64,000 bases of DNA from Chitinophaga pinensis DSM 2588 (GCF_000024005.1 NC_013132.1:7062001-7126000); one strand, 5' to 3'. Counted from the first letter of the stretch, positions 8,055 to 17,840 are shown. A program made the numbers and translations. The notes: a model not told the origin generated them from the letters alone.

Positions 8055-10544
8055 TTATTCTGCTGCCAGCAATGTATATACGCCTCCTGCCGTTGTTTTC
8101 AGCGCATAAGGATAACCTGCTGACGGATCTTTTGGTTTCATCGGCGCCAACTGTGCATTGGCGCCTGCTTTCAGCCTGCTCTTTGCCAGTAAATAGCAGG
8201 TACCTGCCTTCTTCGCATAGATCGTTACACGTACCAGCTTACCTTCTTTCCAGCTCATATCGATGGTATGACCACCATATGCCAGTAATCCCTTTACATC
8301 ACCTGTTGCCCATGCATCCGGTAAAGCAGGCAGTAAACGGATCATGTTGGATTGTCCGTTCAGTAACATCTGTGCGATACCGGAAGTACCGCCAAAGTTA
8401 CCATCTATCTGGAAAGGCGGATGCGCACAAAACAGATTCGCGTAAGTACCACCTGCATTATGCATATCTACAGCACCTTTTCCTGTCAATGTCAGCAACT
8501 CGCGTAAGAGTTTGTAAGCATGATTGCCATCTTCCAGTCTTGCCCAGGTATTGATCTTCCAGGCTTTACTCCAACCGGTACCACCGTCTCCCCTGATCTC
8601 CAAAGTACGTTTAGTCGCATTAGCCAGTTCGGGTGTAGCGGAAGGCGAAATCTGATCGCCAGGGAACAGCGCATACAGATGTGAAATATGGCGATGCTCT
8701 GTTTCTCCGGAAGGCCAGTCTTTATACCACTCCTGTAAACTGCCATCCTTTCCTATCTTAAACGGATAAAGACGATCCGCAGCAACCTGTAAAGAGTCAC
8801 GCAGTCCATTATCTACTTTCAGTACTTCTCCTGCTTTAATCACGTTATTGAACAACTCACGGATGATCGTCATGTCCATCGTGCTGGCAATGGAAACGGA
8901 TTCCTGTGTACCATTCGCCAGCAGGAATTTATTCTCTGGTGAAGTAGCAGGTGCAGTCACCAGGTAACCGGAAGCAGGATCTTTCACCAGGAAATCGAGA
9001 CTAAAAAGCGCCGCTGATTTCATGATCGGATAAGCCGTATCTCTCAGGAATTTTTCATCGCCGGTATAACAGTAATGTTGCCAGAGGAACTGACATAACC
9101 AGTTCCCTCCCATCATCCAGTTAGCCCACTGCGGATCACCTTTTCCTTTATCGCCTACCGGATTGGCAATCGCCCATATATCCGTATTGTGGTGTGCTAC
9201 CCATCCTCTCGTATTATAAAACTCTCCTGCGGTAGCGGCGCCTGTCACAGACAGTTCTTTCAGCAACTGGTACAACGGCTGTTGCATCTCCATCAGGTTA
9301 CAGACCTCCGCAGGCCAGTAGTTCATCTGCGTATTGATATTGATCGTGTAATTGGAACTCCAGGGCGCACGTAGCTCCTTGTTCCAGATACCCTGCAGAT
9401 TCGCTGGCGCAGATGGCGTACGGGAACAGGAGATCAGCAGATAACGGCCAAACTGAAAATAAAGACTCTCCAGCGCCTGATCTTTGCCGCCCGCAGTATA
9501 TCTCCGCAGTCTTTCATCTGTTGGCTGTGCTGATTGATCATCACCTGACAGATTCAGACTAACCCTGTTAAAATATTTATGATAGTCCTGCTCGTGACGT
9601 TGCAGCAGATTAGCATAAGACAATGCAGCGGCTTTTTTCATTTGTCCGCCGGCAATCGCTTTCTCATCCAGTCCTTCACTGTCAGGACATTTATCAAAAC
9701 CATTAAAGCTGGTTGCTGCGGTCAGTAATAAAATCGCTTCCGTAGCATTCTTCACAGTAATCCCGGTGGCATCAGTTGTCACGGTGCCATCCGGACTGAT
9801 CGCCCGCATCCGCAGTTCATAACGCATGCCCTTACAACTACCTGCCGCTTCATACTGAATAGGCTCGGCATTATAATTAATATAACTCGGATCTACCTGC
9901 GAAGGCGCCTTACCTCGCATTGCAATTTCCTTTGCACCTGTAACACTATTCTGATAATGCAGCTGACTGGATGGATCGGCTTTAAACTGCAACGCACCTT
10001 TCTTGCTGGAACGTAGTCTGATCACGATCACCTGGTCAGGTGCAGAGATAAATAGCTCACGTGTATAGGTAATGCCGCCGCTTACAAATCGCGTAATCGA
10101 TTTCGCATTCGCTATATCCAGGTCTCGACTATATTGCGACACCAGGGTATCCTTCAATTGCTGATGTATACGTATATCACCCAATGGCAGGAATGACTGC
10201 GAAAAAGCGCCCTGCATTTTACGCAGCAGGCTATCCGCTTCATGATACTTTTCGCTGAATAACGCAGCGCGTACTGCCGGTAAATAAGACGCTGCCGCCG
10301 GATTCACCTGCTTACTGACCGGACCGCCCGACCATAAAGTAGCTTCATTCAGCTGGATCAGTTCCTCGCTTGTTCCGCCAAACACCATCGCTCCAACACG
10401 TCCGTTGCCTAATGGAAGCGCCTGTGACCATTCAATTGCCGGTTCCTTATACCAAAGCTTTAAGTTGTTATTCCTTTGCTGTGCGTGCGATCGCCCTGCT
10501 CCTAAGGCGATGATCAGCATTAAAGAGAGACCTGTTCTTTTCAT
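8055..10544 (-). CDS. GH95 alpha-L-fucosidase, exported
   Basis: About 829 residues. An upstream in-frame ATG at 10580 exists, but MKRTGLSLMLIIALGAGRSHAQ at 10544 gives a proper signal peptide. The start of the mature protein (LWYKEPAIEWSQALPLGNG, RVGAMVFGG, LNEATLWSGGP) is diagnostic for GH95. NTQMNYWPAEV, TSPENKF (Glu537, likely general acid) and FQIDGNFGG (Asp activating the catalytic water with Asn partners) match the family's inverting (alpha/alpha)6 active site. It removes alpha-1,2-L-fucose or related L-galactose residues, as on xyloglucan side chains. It is divergent from an HTCS regulator and shares the locus with a GH31-PA14 enzyme. Confidence 0.92.
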   Translation of the reverse strand: MKRTGLSLMLIIALGAGRSHAQQRNNNLKLWYKEPAIEWSQALPLGNGRVGAMVFGGTSEELIQLNEATLWSGGPVSKQVNPAAASYLPAVRAALFSEKYHEADSLLRKMQGAFSQSFLPLGDIRIHQQLKDTLVSQYSRDLDIANAKSITRFVSGGITYTRELFISAPDQVIVIRLRSSKKGALQFKADPSSQLHYQNSVTGAKEIAMRGKAPSQVDPSYINYNAEPIQYEAAGSCKGMRYELRMRAISPDGTVTTDATGITVKNATEAILLLTAATSFNGFDKCPDSEGLDEKAIAGGQMKKAAALSYANLLQRHEQDYHKYFNRVSLNLSGDDQSAQPTDERLRRYTAGGKDQALESLYFQFGRYLLISCSRTPSAPANLQGIWNKELRAPWSSNYTININTQMNYWPAEVCNLMEMQQPLYQLLKELSVTGAATAGEFYNTRGWVAHHNTDIWAIANPVGDKGKGDPQWANWMMGGNWLCQFLWQHYCYTGDEKFLRDTAYPIMKSAALFSLDFLVKDPASGYLVTAPATSPENKFLLANGTQESVSIASTMDMTIIRELFNNVIKAGEVLKVDNGLRDSLQVAADRLYPFKIGKDGSLQEWYKDWPSGETEHRHISHLYALFPGDQISPSATPELANATKRTLEIRGDGGTGWSKAWKINTWARLEDGNHAYKLLRELLTLTGKGAVDMHNAGGTYANLFCAHPPFQIDGNFGGTSGIAQMLLNGQSNMIRLLPALPDAWATGDVKGLLAYGGHTIDMSWKEGKLVRVTIYAKKAGTCYLLAKSRLKAGANAQLAPMKPKDPSAGYPYALKTTAGGVYTLLAAE

Positions 10545-10577
10545 ATCCGTGAAGAATAAAAAAAATATATTAATAAG

Positions 10578-10609
10578 CAAGTTTAGCCTTTTTAAGGGCA
10601 GGATGCAAA
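10578..10609 (-). promoter_or_regulatory. Promoter of the GH95 gene
   Basis: On the minus strand: TTTG (10606-10609), a 20-bp spacer, and TAAACTTG (10578-10585), one mismatch from TAnnTTTG. This is 34 bp upstream of the GH95 ATG at 10544 and supports that start over 10580, which would lie within the -7 element. Confidence 0.65.
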
Positions 10610-10969
10610 CGATTGCGCAAAAAAAGCAAATAAAACCTTGGTTATCACTCAGCGGGGCATTACATTTGCTTTGTAATCATATTTGCCGATTATAACAGCG
10701 TTGACCCTGGTAAGCGAGAAGTGAACGAATACCGGCGAAAAGCAGATCAGACAAGGAATCAACAGCACACATCAGACATAATTTCATCAGACTTAGTTAA
10801 AATAACATTACAGCATATACACGCTAAACTTTTTATGGACCTGAGTACCATAACGTGGAATTTTAGCACAAAGGTCGAATTCTTTCGACCTTTCTTTTTT
10901 TATTTACAACAGAGGGTCTATATTGTAGCATAGACATTTATTTGCAGACAAATCCGCGTTATTACACAA
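10610..10969. other. Intergenic region between GH95 and HTCS
   Basis: About 360 bp without a convincing gene. It holds a small palindrome (ATTACA...TGTAAT, 10659-10677), upstream of the GH95 promoter, and an intrinsic terminator at 10870-10902 that lies only 68 bp before the HTCS start with no gene in front of it. Confidence 0.6.
10870..10902 (+). terminator. Orphan intrinsic terminator in the HTCS leader
   Basis: AAAGGTCGAA (10870-10879), loop TTCT, TTCGACCTTT (10884-10893), then C and a run of T. It is a textbook terminator in the plus direction. No protein gene precedes it on this strand, so it would end either a small RNA or a truncated HTCS leader transcript. Confidence 0.75.
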
Positions 10970-13900
10970 GTGAACAAAAGATTACTCATTCTTTTTCTGC
11001 TGGTATACTTACCAGTGCTGTTGAGGGGACAAAGCACGTCTTCGCAGTATCAGCTAAGCAGAATAGATTTAACCCAGGGACTTTCTGCAAACCAGGTGAA
11101 TTGCATTCTCAAAGATAGTCAGGGCTTTATGTGGTTTGGTACCATGTCAGGACTCAATCGTTTTGATGGATATAACTTTAAAGTCTTCCGCCAGATACTC
11201 AGCGACTCGACTACGCTATCTGACAACTTTATTACCAGTCTCATGGAAGGTCCTGACGGAATCCTATGGGTGACACATCGCAACGGACAGAACATCTATC
11301 ATCCTGAAACAGGCCACTTCGAACGCGATACCCGCAATACCCTCCGTCATTACGGAATCCCCGGCGATTCTGTTGGGCAGATCATGAAAGATAAAAGTGG
11401 TACCTACTGGTTCGTCGTCCCTAAAAACGGCCTCTTTACCTATACGCCAACTACGCATTCTGCTAAAAGGATTATGCAAGCGAAGAACAGCGCCATTGCT
11501 GCGATTGCGCAAGACAATAATGACAACATATGGATACTGCAGACAGATGGATTATTACAGAAAATGGATGCACATACTCACCGCATCTCCTGGCATACAT
11601 CCCTGCCTGAACAGAACGGTAGCAACAGTCAGCAGGACTATCAGATGATGGCCGATAGTGACGGTGATCTGTGGATATTCAGTAACTCCGATGTACAAGG
11701 CGTCTATTATTATAATCAACATACTGCAGCATTCACTCACTATAATCAGAATACCGGTACACTCCGCCTCAATAACAACATCGTGCGCGGTATCGTGCAG
11801 GATAACAAGGGCCTGATATGGATCGGTACCGACCATGGTGGCATCAATATCATCGATAAAGCAAAACAAAGTATCGAGTACCTCGTCAACAATAGTGAAA
11901 ATCCTAAAAGCCTGAGTCAAAATAGTATCAATGCACTCTATCGTGACAATACCGGTATTATATGGATCGGCACTTACAAGAAAGGTATCTGCTACTATCA
12001 TGAAAACATCGTTAAGTTCCCTTTATACCAGCACGAAGCATTTACAGCCAGTAGTCTTCCCTATGATGATGTGAACCGCTTCGCGGAAGATGCCCATGGT
12101 AATCTCTGGATCGGAACCAATGGTGGAGGACTGATCTACTACGATCGCAACCATAATACCTACAAACAATACCTGCATGATGCCGGCAATCCCAATTCAC
12201 CCAGCGGTAATGTCATTGTCAGTCTGTGGATAGACCAGCAACAGCAATTATGGATAGGCTCTTATTTCGGTGGATTGGATTGTTTCAATGGCAACCGCTT
12301 CACCCATTATAAACACGATGCAGCCGATCAAAATAGCCTGAGTGATAACAGCGTATGGGAGATATTCGAAGACAGCAAACAACGACTCTGGGTTGGCACG
12401 CTTGGTGGCGGACTCAATATCCTCGACAGGACAACCGGCCATTTTAAACACTATGCCAACGGAGCGCCTAATTCCATCCGGTCGCCTTATGTATCTGCCT
12501 TCCTGGAAGATAAAGCCGGTAATATATGGATCGGCACCGCCGATGGATTGGATGTCATGAATAATGCCGGCAAGTTTACGCATTACGAGAGTATCGACAA
12601 ACAGGCCGGTGGTATCAGCAACCGTAACGTCATCTGCTTGTATGAAGACAAACGCGGTCTCATATGGATCGGTACCCGGGAAGGACTGAACATCTACGAT
12701 CCCACCACTAAGAAGATCAGCATCCTGCGCAAAGAAGATGGGCTGCCGGATAATACCGTCCTGAATATCCTTGAAGACCGTGACAGCACCCTCTGGATGA
12801 GCACAGCTAACGGCATCGTCAACCTCACCCTCTTACAACGCTCCCCTGTCTATAAAATCAGTTGTAAACAATACGATGAATCTGACGGTCTGCAAGGCCG
12901 CGAATTCAATGAAAACGCTGCGCTGAAAACCAGTAAGGGAGAATTTATCTTCGGTGGTGGCAACGGCTTTAATATCTTCAATCCGCATAACATTGCCCTC
13001 AATACGACCGTACCACCCATCGTGCTGACCGACTTCCAGGTCTTTAACAAAAGCATGGAACCTGGTGAACATTTTAACGGTCGTATCCTACTGCAACAAT
13101 CTATTACGCGCACACAGGAAATCACCCTGAAGTACCGGGAGAACGTATTCTCCATCTCCTTCGCAGCACTGAACTATTTTCATCCGGAGAAAAACCAGTA
13201 TGCCTACATGCTGGAAGGCTTCAACAATGAATGGTTAACAACAGATGGCAGCGTGCGTAAAGCCACATATACCAATCTCGATCCCGGTGATTATATCTTC
13301 CGGGTGCGTGCCTCCAATAACGACGGTATCTGGACGCCTGCGCCACTGGAATTACATATCACTATCCTTCCTCCTTTCTGGCGTACGCCACTGGCATTCT
13401 TTCTTTATATACTGCTGATCATTGGCGCACTGATACTGGCCAGAAGAGTGGTATTGGAAAGAGAAAGACTGCGTTCACGCATAGAACAGGAAAAACAGGA
13501 AGCACAGCGCATTCACGAACTGGATGCACTGAAAATACGGTTCTTCACGAATATCAGTCATGAGTTCAGAACACCGCTTAGTCTGATCATCACACCCCTG
13601 GAAAAGATACTCGGCAAAGGCGTGGAAGCCAATATCCAGCAACAGCTGATACTTGTACAACGTAATGCCCGTCGCCTCCTTAACCTGGTGAATCAGCTCC
13701 TGGATTTCCGTAAAATGGAAGTACAGGAAATCAAACTACACACCAGTGAAGGCGATATCGTTGCCTTTGTAAAAGACCTGACCACTTCCTTCTCCGACTT
13801 ATCAGAAAAGAAACAGATTCACCTGGACTTTCATAGCAGTGTGAAAGCACTCAACATGTTATATGATCCGGATAAAATTGAGAAGATCATTTTCAACCTG

Positions 13901-15049
13901 CTGAGTAATGCTTTCAAGTTTACACCGGAGCAGGGAAATATTTCTGTGGATGTACAGGTACAACACGGATCTACCTTAGCGATTATCGTCAAAGACAATG
14001 GTATCGGTATTCCGCTGGAACAGCAGGAACGTATCTTCGAACGGTTCTTCCAGCATGACATTCCCGGTTCCCTCTTGAATCAGGGCAGCGGTATTGGTCT
14101 GAGTATTACAAGGGAGTTTGTCAAACTACATAGCGGTACTATCACGGTAGACAGCGCTCCTGGTATGGGTAGTACCTTTACAATCCTCCTGCCGCTAAAA
14201 GGGCTCGTCAGTCAACTGGTAGTAACGGATCCTGTCAGCACGAATATCCTATCCGTGCCAGCGCCGGCAGCCCTTACACCTGCACCTTACACAGGCAAAA
14301 AACCGGTCCTGCTCCTGATTGAAGACAGCGAAGATTTCAGGTTCTATCTTAAAGACAACCTTGGTGTCCATTTTCATATCATTGATGCCGCCAACGGTAA
14401 ACTGGGCTGGGCGATCCTCCAACATACCGTTCCCAATCTCATTGTCAGCGACGTTAATATGCCTGAAATGGACGGACTGGAACTTTGTCGCCGGATAAGA
14501 CAAAACCAGCGGCTTGCACACTTACCGGTCATCCTGCTCACCGCCCGCGCTTCGGAAGAAGATCAGCTGGAAGCACTGGATAACGGAGCTACAGACTATA
14601 TCACCAAACCCTTCAACTATGAGGTGCTATTATCGCGTATCCGCAACATTGTTTCTCAGCAGGTATCTCTGAAAAAGACCTTCCAGCAGCACATTGATGC
14701 ACATCCGGAGGAAATCGCCATTTCTTCACAGGATGAACTTTTCCTGCAACAGGCATTACAGATCGTGGAGAAGAACATCTCAAATCCTGATTTTTCTGTA
14801 GAAGAACTCAGCCGTGGCCTCCATATGAGCCGCGTATCTGCCTATAAAAAACTACTGTCTATTACCGGTAAAACACCGCTTGAATTCATCCGGTCCATCC
14901 GTTTGAAACGGGCCGCTCAATTGCTGGGTAAAAGTCAGCTGACAATAGCCGAAGTAGCATATGAAGTAGGATTCAATAATCCTAAGTACTTTGCAAAGTA
15001 TTTCAAACTTGAATACGGCGTCTTGCCTTCAGCTTATAAGAACACTTAA
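10970..15049 (+). CDS. Hybrid two-component system regulator (HTCS)
   Basis: 1359 residues with a GTG start followed by a signal peptide (LLILFLLVYLPVLLRGQ). The periplasmic part is two 7-bladed propellers of Reg_prop repeats (recurring GLIWIGT and NLWIGTNGGGL units) and a Y_Y_Y domain to about residue 800, then one membrane helix (FFLYILLIIGALILA). The cytoplasmic part holds HisKA with His864 in ISHEFRTPLS, HATPase, a receiver with Asp1161 in VSDVNMPEMDG, and a C-terminal AraC-type HTH (about 1280-1359). HTCS proteins bind an oligosaccharide in the periplasm and activate the linked glycan locus. Neighbouring GH95 and the GH31/SusC/SusD operon are likely targets. The gene sits behind an orphan terminator. 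Confidence 0.95.
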   Translation: MNKRLLILFLLVYLPVLLRGQSTSSQYQLSRIDLTQGLSANQVNCILKDSQGFMWFGTMSGLNRFDGYNFKVFRQILSDSTTLSDNFITSLMEGPDGILWVTHRNGQNIYHPETGHFERDTRNTLRHYGIPGDSVGQIMKDKSGTYWFVVPKNGLFTYTPTTHSAKRIMQAKNSAIAAIAQDNNDNIWILQTDGLLQKMDAHTHRISWHTSLPEQNGSNSQQDYQMMADSDGDLWIFSNSDVQGVYYYNQHTAAFTHYNQNTGTLRLNNNIVRGIVQDNKGLIWIGTDHGGINIIDKAKQSIEYLVNNSENPKSLSQNSINALYRDNTGIIWIGTYKKGICYYHENIVKFPLYQHEAFTASSLPYDDVNRFAEDAHGNLWIGTNGGGLIYYDRNHNTYKQYLHDAGNPNSPSGNVIVSLWIDQQQQLWIGSYFGGLDCFNGNRFTHYKHDAADQNSLSDNSVWEIFEDSKQRLWVGTLGGGLNILDRTTGHFKHYANGAPNSIRSPYVSAFLEDKAGNIWIGTADGLDVMNNAGKFTHYESIDKQAGGISNRNVICLYEDKRGLIWIGTREGLNIYDPTTKKISILRKEDGLPDNTVLNILEDRDSTLWMSTANGIVNLTLLQRSPVYKISCKQYDESDGLQGREFNENAALKTSKGEFIFGGGNGFNIFNPHNIALNTTVPPIVLTDFQVFNKSMEPGEHFNGRILLQQSITRTQEITLKYRENVFSISFAALNYFHPEKNQYAYMLEGFNNEWLTTDGSVRKATYTNLDPGDYIFRVRASNNDGIWTPAPLELHITILPPFWRTPLAFFLYILLIIGALILARRVVLERERLRSRIEQEKQEAQRIHELDALKIRFFTNISHEFRTPLSLIITPLEKILGKGVEANIQQQLILVQRNARRLLNLVNQLLDFRKMEVQEIKLHTSEGDIVAFVKDLTTSFSDLSEKKQIHLDFHSSVKALNMLYDPDKIEKIIFNLLSNAFKFTPEQGNISVDVQVQHGSTLAIIVKDNGIGIPLEQQERIFERFFQHDIPGSLLNQGSGIGLSITREFVKLHSGTITVDSAPGMGSTFTILLPLKGLVSQLVVTDPVSTNILSVPAPAALTPAPYTGKKPVLLLIEDSEDFRFYLKDNLGVHFHIIDAANGKLGWAILQHTVPNLIVSDVNMPEMDGLELCRRIRQNQRLAHLPVILLTARASEEDQLEALDNGATDYITKPFNYEVLLSRIRNIVSQQVSLKKTFQQHIDAHPEEIAISSQDELFLQQALQIVEKNISNPDFSVEELSRGLHMSRVSAYKKLLSITGKTPLEFIRSIRLKRAAQLLGKSQLTIAEVAYEVGFNNPKYFAKYFKLEYGVLPSAYKNT

Positions 15050-15058
15050 AACGAACTT

Positions 15059-15628
15059 ATGCAGGCATTCCTGAGCAAACTTGACGAACACCTCCGTACT
15101 AAACGGGCAGACTACTATGCAGCTTTACAGCCCGGATTATCTGCTGAAGCCATTATGGCCCTTGAGCAAACATATAAGGTGACACTCCCCGCTGATCTCC
15201 GTGCGTTGTATCAATGGAAGAACGGACAACAGGAAGACACCTACGAGGCATTTGTCAACAATTCCATGTTCCTCTCCCTGCAATATGCCCTGGACACCGC
15301 CAGCGAACTGACAGGCATGATAGGTACCGATTTTGAAATGGAAAACTGGTGGCATCCTTCCTGGATCCCACTATGGCACAATGGCGGCGGCGATTATATC
15401 TGTTATGATACAGCGGGTGTATTTACCGGCATCAAAGGACAGCTGATAGAGTTCTGGCACGCGGATAATGACCGTGATACGATTGCCCCGGATCTGACCT
15501 CTTTTATCAATTCCATTAATCAGCTGTACGCGACTACGGCCCCAAAAGACTTCGATGAATATTTTGAAGTAAAAACTCCGGATGGATATCCTAAAGGCAA
15601 TTTTGCCGGAGAACCAGGGAAACGTTAA
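15059..15628 (+). CDS. SMI1/KNR4 (SUKH) family protein
   Basis: 189 residues. The LEQTYKVTLPADLRALYQWKNG segment is the hallmark of SMI1/KNR4 (SUKH-1) proteins, and WIPLWHNGGGDYICYDT is the matching core strand pair. Many SUKH proteins neutralise polymorphic toxins, while others are housekeeping. No toxin gene is seen within the window, so an immunity role is only a possibility. It begins 9 bases after the HTCS stop and may be carried on the same transcript. Its stop overlaps the stop of the convergent gene by three bases. Confidence 0.88.
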   Translation: MQAFLSKLDEHLRTKRADYYAALQPGLSAEAIMALEQTYKVTLPADLRALYQWKNGQQEDTYEAFVNNSMFLSLQYALDTASELTGMIGTDFEMENWWHPSWIPLWHNGGGDYICYDTAGVFTGIKGQLIEFWHADNDRDTIAPDLTSFINSINQLYATTAPKDFDEYFEVKTPDGYPKGNFAGEPGKR

Positions 15629-16713
15629 AACAGTTCATCCGGCAGGTTATACAGCCTTACTTCTCCTGCATTATGCGTCAGCAGCAGCTGGCGCTGTTTA
15701 TTCACACATACCGTAACAATTTCGCCGGCGTAGTCTACGATCTGGCCAGGGTCTTTTGTGGGCCTTCCTGCCATATCATATGCCCTGATCTCACAGCCCT
15801 CCGGCAATAATTCTCCAGTGCACTGCATCGTCTTCCGGTCTATCAGCAGCAATCGGCCAAAACGGGAAAATGCCAGCAGGGTTTTATTACTGATATATTG
15901 TACGACATACTCCAGACTGTCAGTATCTTCTTCAGACGGGTATTCATTTCTTTCTGCGAATAGTTTCTCTTCTCCAAGTGTGGCTATTTCACGGACTGCA
16001 GGATAACTATATATAGTGATCCCATCCTCGTAATGCGGTGCGGTAACAAACTCATGTCCGTCAGGCGCAAAATTCCCCATAATCCTGTCATCACACTGCT
16101 TCAGTTCCTGCACGACTATTTTACCCTCAGTCAGGGAAGCCTGATACAACAGATTACTATCCTGTCCGGCAGCAGCCTCAATAAGTACGCCTGTCTTATC
16201 CGGTGCAGCATGGATCACATAATTATACTCCTGGTTCCCCTCCATCATCCAGGTATCCTGCACCTTATTATCTGACATACTCACCGCATAAAGGATATCA
16301 TTTTCCAATGCCGAACTGGCCGGTACAATAAACCAGATCAATGCGCCATCATTAGAAAAGGTACATGAGGATCCCAGGAATTTCTCCCAGCCGTCATGCG
16401 GAAAGATCCATTTCAGGTTGCCGTCCATATCCAGTATACGGATGGTTTCCATACATGAAAGCGCCATCTGATTGCCAGCAGGACTAGCCGTGATAATACA
16501 GTTCACATAATCCGTCGTCTGTGCCTGCAGGTCTTTCTGCCACACCTGTTGCAGCTCTTTATCCAATCGCAGAACCTTCGGATCTTTGTTGAAGTTGAGG
16601 ATATAACCACCGTCTGCCAGTTCTGCAATACTGACCGGATTTGCTTCCAGCGCCAGACGCCGGTGTATACTGAGTGCAATGCGTGTAAATGTACTTCCCA
16701 TAGTTTGAGGCAT
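15625..16713 (-). CDS. Beta-propeller-like hypothetical protein
   Basis: 362 residues with repeated blade-like units (GGYILNFNKDPKVLRLDKE, GNLKWIFPHDGW, RLLLIDRKTM, GEIVTVCVNKQRQLLL). It reads like a WD40/PQQ-type propeller without a signal peptide, so it is probably cytoplasmic. No catalytic motif. The start may be 16713 or the nearby Met at 16701. It is convergent with the SUKH gene, with overlapping stops; the two might form an unrelated pair or a small toxin-immunity-like island, but nothing proves that. Confidence 0.6.
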   Translation of the reverse strand: MPQTMGSTFTRIALSIHRRLALEANPVSIAELADGGYILNFNKDPKVLRLDKELQQVWQKDLQAQTTDYVNCIITASPAGNQMALSCMETIRILDMDGNLKWIFPHDGWEKFLGSSCTFSNDGALIWFIVPASSALENDILYAVSMSDNKVQDTWMMEGNQEYNYVIHAAPDKTGVLIEAAAGQDSNLLYQASLTEGKIVVQELKQCDDRIMGNFAPDGHEFVTAPHYEDGITIYSYPAVREIATLGEEKLFAERNEYPSEEDTDSLEYVVQYISNKTLLAFSRFGRLLLIDRKTMQCTGELLPEGCEIRAYDMAGRPTKDPGQIVDYAGEIVTVCVNKQRQLLLTHNAGEVRLYNLPDELF

Positions 16714-16857
16714 ATTGCAAAATACCGGAATTTACCCGGAATACAAGCCATCCCATCGCCCGTCCCAAATCCCCCTTCAGGAAGTCTTCTTCACACCGCT
16801 TCCGAATGCCCGATGCAGTGTAAGTTTGTTTCATCAAAACACCCAAAAACATTTATT

Positions 16858-17331
16858 ATGCAAAAGATCACTCCTTTCTTGTGGTACAATGATCAGGCGG
16901 AAGAGGCAGCAGAACTATACACCTCTTTATTTAAAAATTCCTCCATCGGAAAGATCAGCCGTTATCCACCAGGTGTTCCCGGCCAGGAAGGAAAGGTAAT
17001 GACGGTGGAATTTACACTGGATGGACAGGAGTTCATCGCCCTGAATGGCGGTCCGCACTATTCCTTTACACCAGCCGTATCGATGTTCATTAAATGTGAG
17101 ACACAGGAGGAAGTAGATAAACTATGGGACGCATTAACAGCTGGCGGCAGTATAGATAAATGCGGCTGGTGCAGGGATAAATTCGGACTGTCCTGGCAGG
17201 TGGTGCCTAAAGGCCTGCAGGAACTGTTACAGGATAAAGATCCGGGCAGAGCACAACGTGCGACAATGGCGATGATGCAGATGGAGAAACTTGATATCGG
17301 CATGTTGGAAGAGGCTGCCAATGGCAATTGA
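16858..17331 (+). CDS. PhnB-like VOC family protein
   Basis: 157 residues starting MQKITPFLWYNDQAEEAAE, the standard opening of PhnB-like (3-demethylubiquinone-9 3-methyltransferase-like, DUF1338-type VOC) proteins. FTLDGQEFIALNGGPHYSFTPAVSMFI and IDKCGWCRDKFGLSWQVVP follow, given here as family hallmarks. These form dimers of the glyoxalase/bleomycin-resistance fold; the biochemical role is usually unknown. A longer open frame begins further upstream, but family homology starts only at 16858, so I use that ATG. Confidence 0.88.
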   Translation: MQKITPFLWYNDQAEEAAELYTSLFKNSSIGKISRYPPGVPGQEGKVMTVEFTLDGQEFIALNGGPHYSFTPAVSMFIKCETQEEVDKLWDALTAGGSIDKCGWCRDKFGLSWQVVPKGLQELLQDKDPGRAQRATMAMMQMEKLDIGMLEEAANGN

Positions 17332-17339
17332 TCAGCAGA

Positions 17340-17392
17340 CATCAGGAATTGTCATGTTGTATGTTGCGATAATTCCTGATGCCTGATTTTTT
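17340..17392 (+). terminator. Terminator of the VOC gene
   Basis: CATCAGGAATT (17340-17350) pairs with AATTCCTGATG (17371-17381), followed by a T run (17387-17392). Confidence 0.8.
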
Positions 17393-17549
17393 CTCTCACC
17401 TTAAAATATCTATACCTCGCCCTCTGTCGTTAATGCCCGGTTAAATAAATCATTTTCTCAATATGATTAGCTACTAATCAATATTGACGCTGTCAACTAT
17501 TCCTCCTTTTCTTATATCACTCAAGTATAGCTTCCCCGTAGATACTCCC

Positions 17550-17719
17550 TATATACGCCGTATATACTTCGTGTGTAAGCCATTTTTTGCCCTTTTAGGG
17601 GGCATTCAGGACAACTAAACCTACCCACACGTCCTAACTAATTATAAATCACCACTTTCCCGTAACTGCTCCGTATATAAGCCGTATATCATCCGCTATA
17701 TACGGACTACATACGGCTT
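17550..17719. repeat. Array of CCGTATAT palindromes
   Basis: TATATACG-C-CGTATATA (17550-17566) is a perfect palindrome. Further on, CCGTATATA (17671-17679) and GCCGTATAT (17681-17689) are answered by TATATACGG (17697-17705) and ATACGGCTT (17711-17719). That makes six related half-sites within 170 bp. Confidence 0.75.
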
Positions 17720-17759
17720 ACATACTGAACACCTACGCCATAAAATTTAACAAATCATA

Positions 17760-17840
17760 CCCCTCTTTTAACATCCATCCCCTCCAAAAAACCCCTCAGT
17801 TAACATTTGCTACCCTATTCTAAAACAATCCCCTCCCCTC
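17760..17840 (+). repeat. Five CCCCTC direct repeats
   Basis: CCCCTC occurs at 17760, 17779, 17792, 17830 and 17835, in one orientation, just upstream of the GH31 gene. A regulator site cluster is possible. Confidence 0.6.

Noticed and set aside
10721..10933. Small protein gene in the GH95-HTCS gap
   Set aside because: The open frame runs through the terminator hairpin and its T run and has no family-like sequence.
16549..16857. N-terminal extension of the VOC protein
   Set aside because: The upstream in-frame sequence overlaps the divergent propeller gene, is not family-like, and the family N-terminus begins at 16858.
17550..17719. CRISPR-like repeats
   Set aside because: The CCGTATAT units are short, occur in both orientations and have no regular spacers; there are no cas genes in the window.
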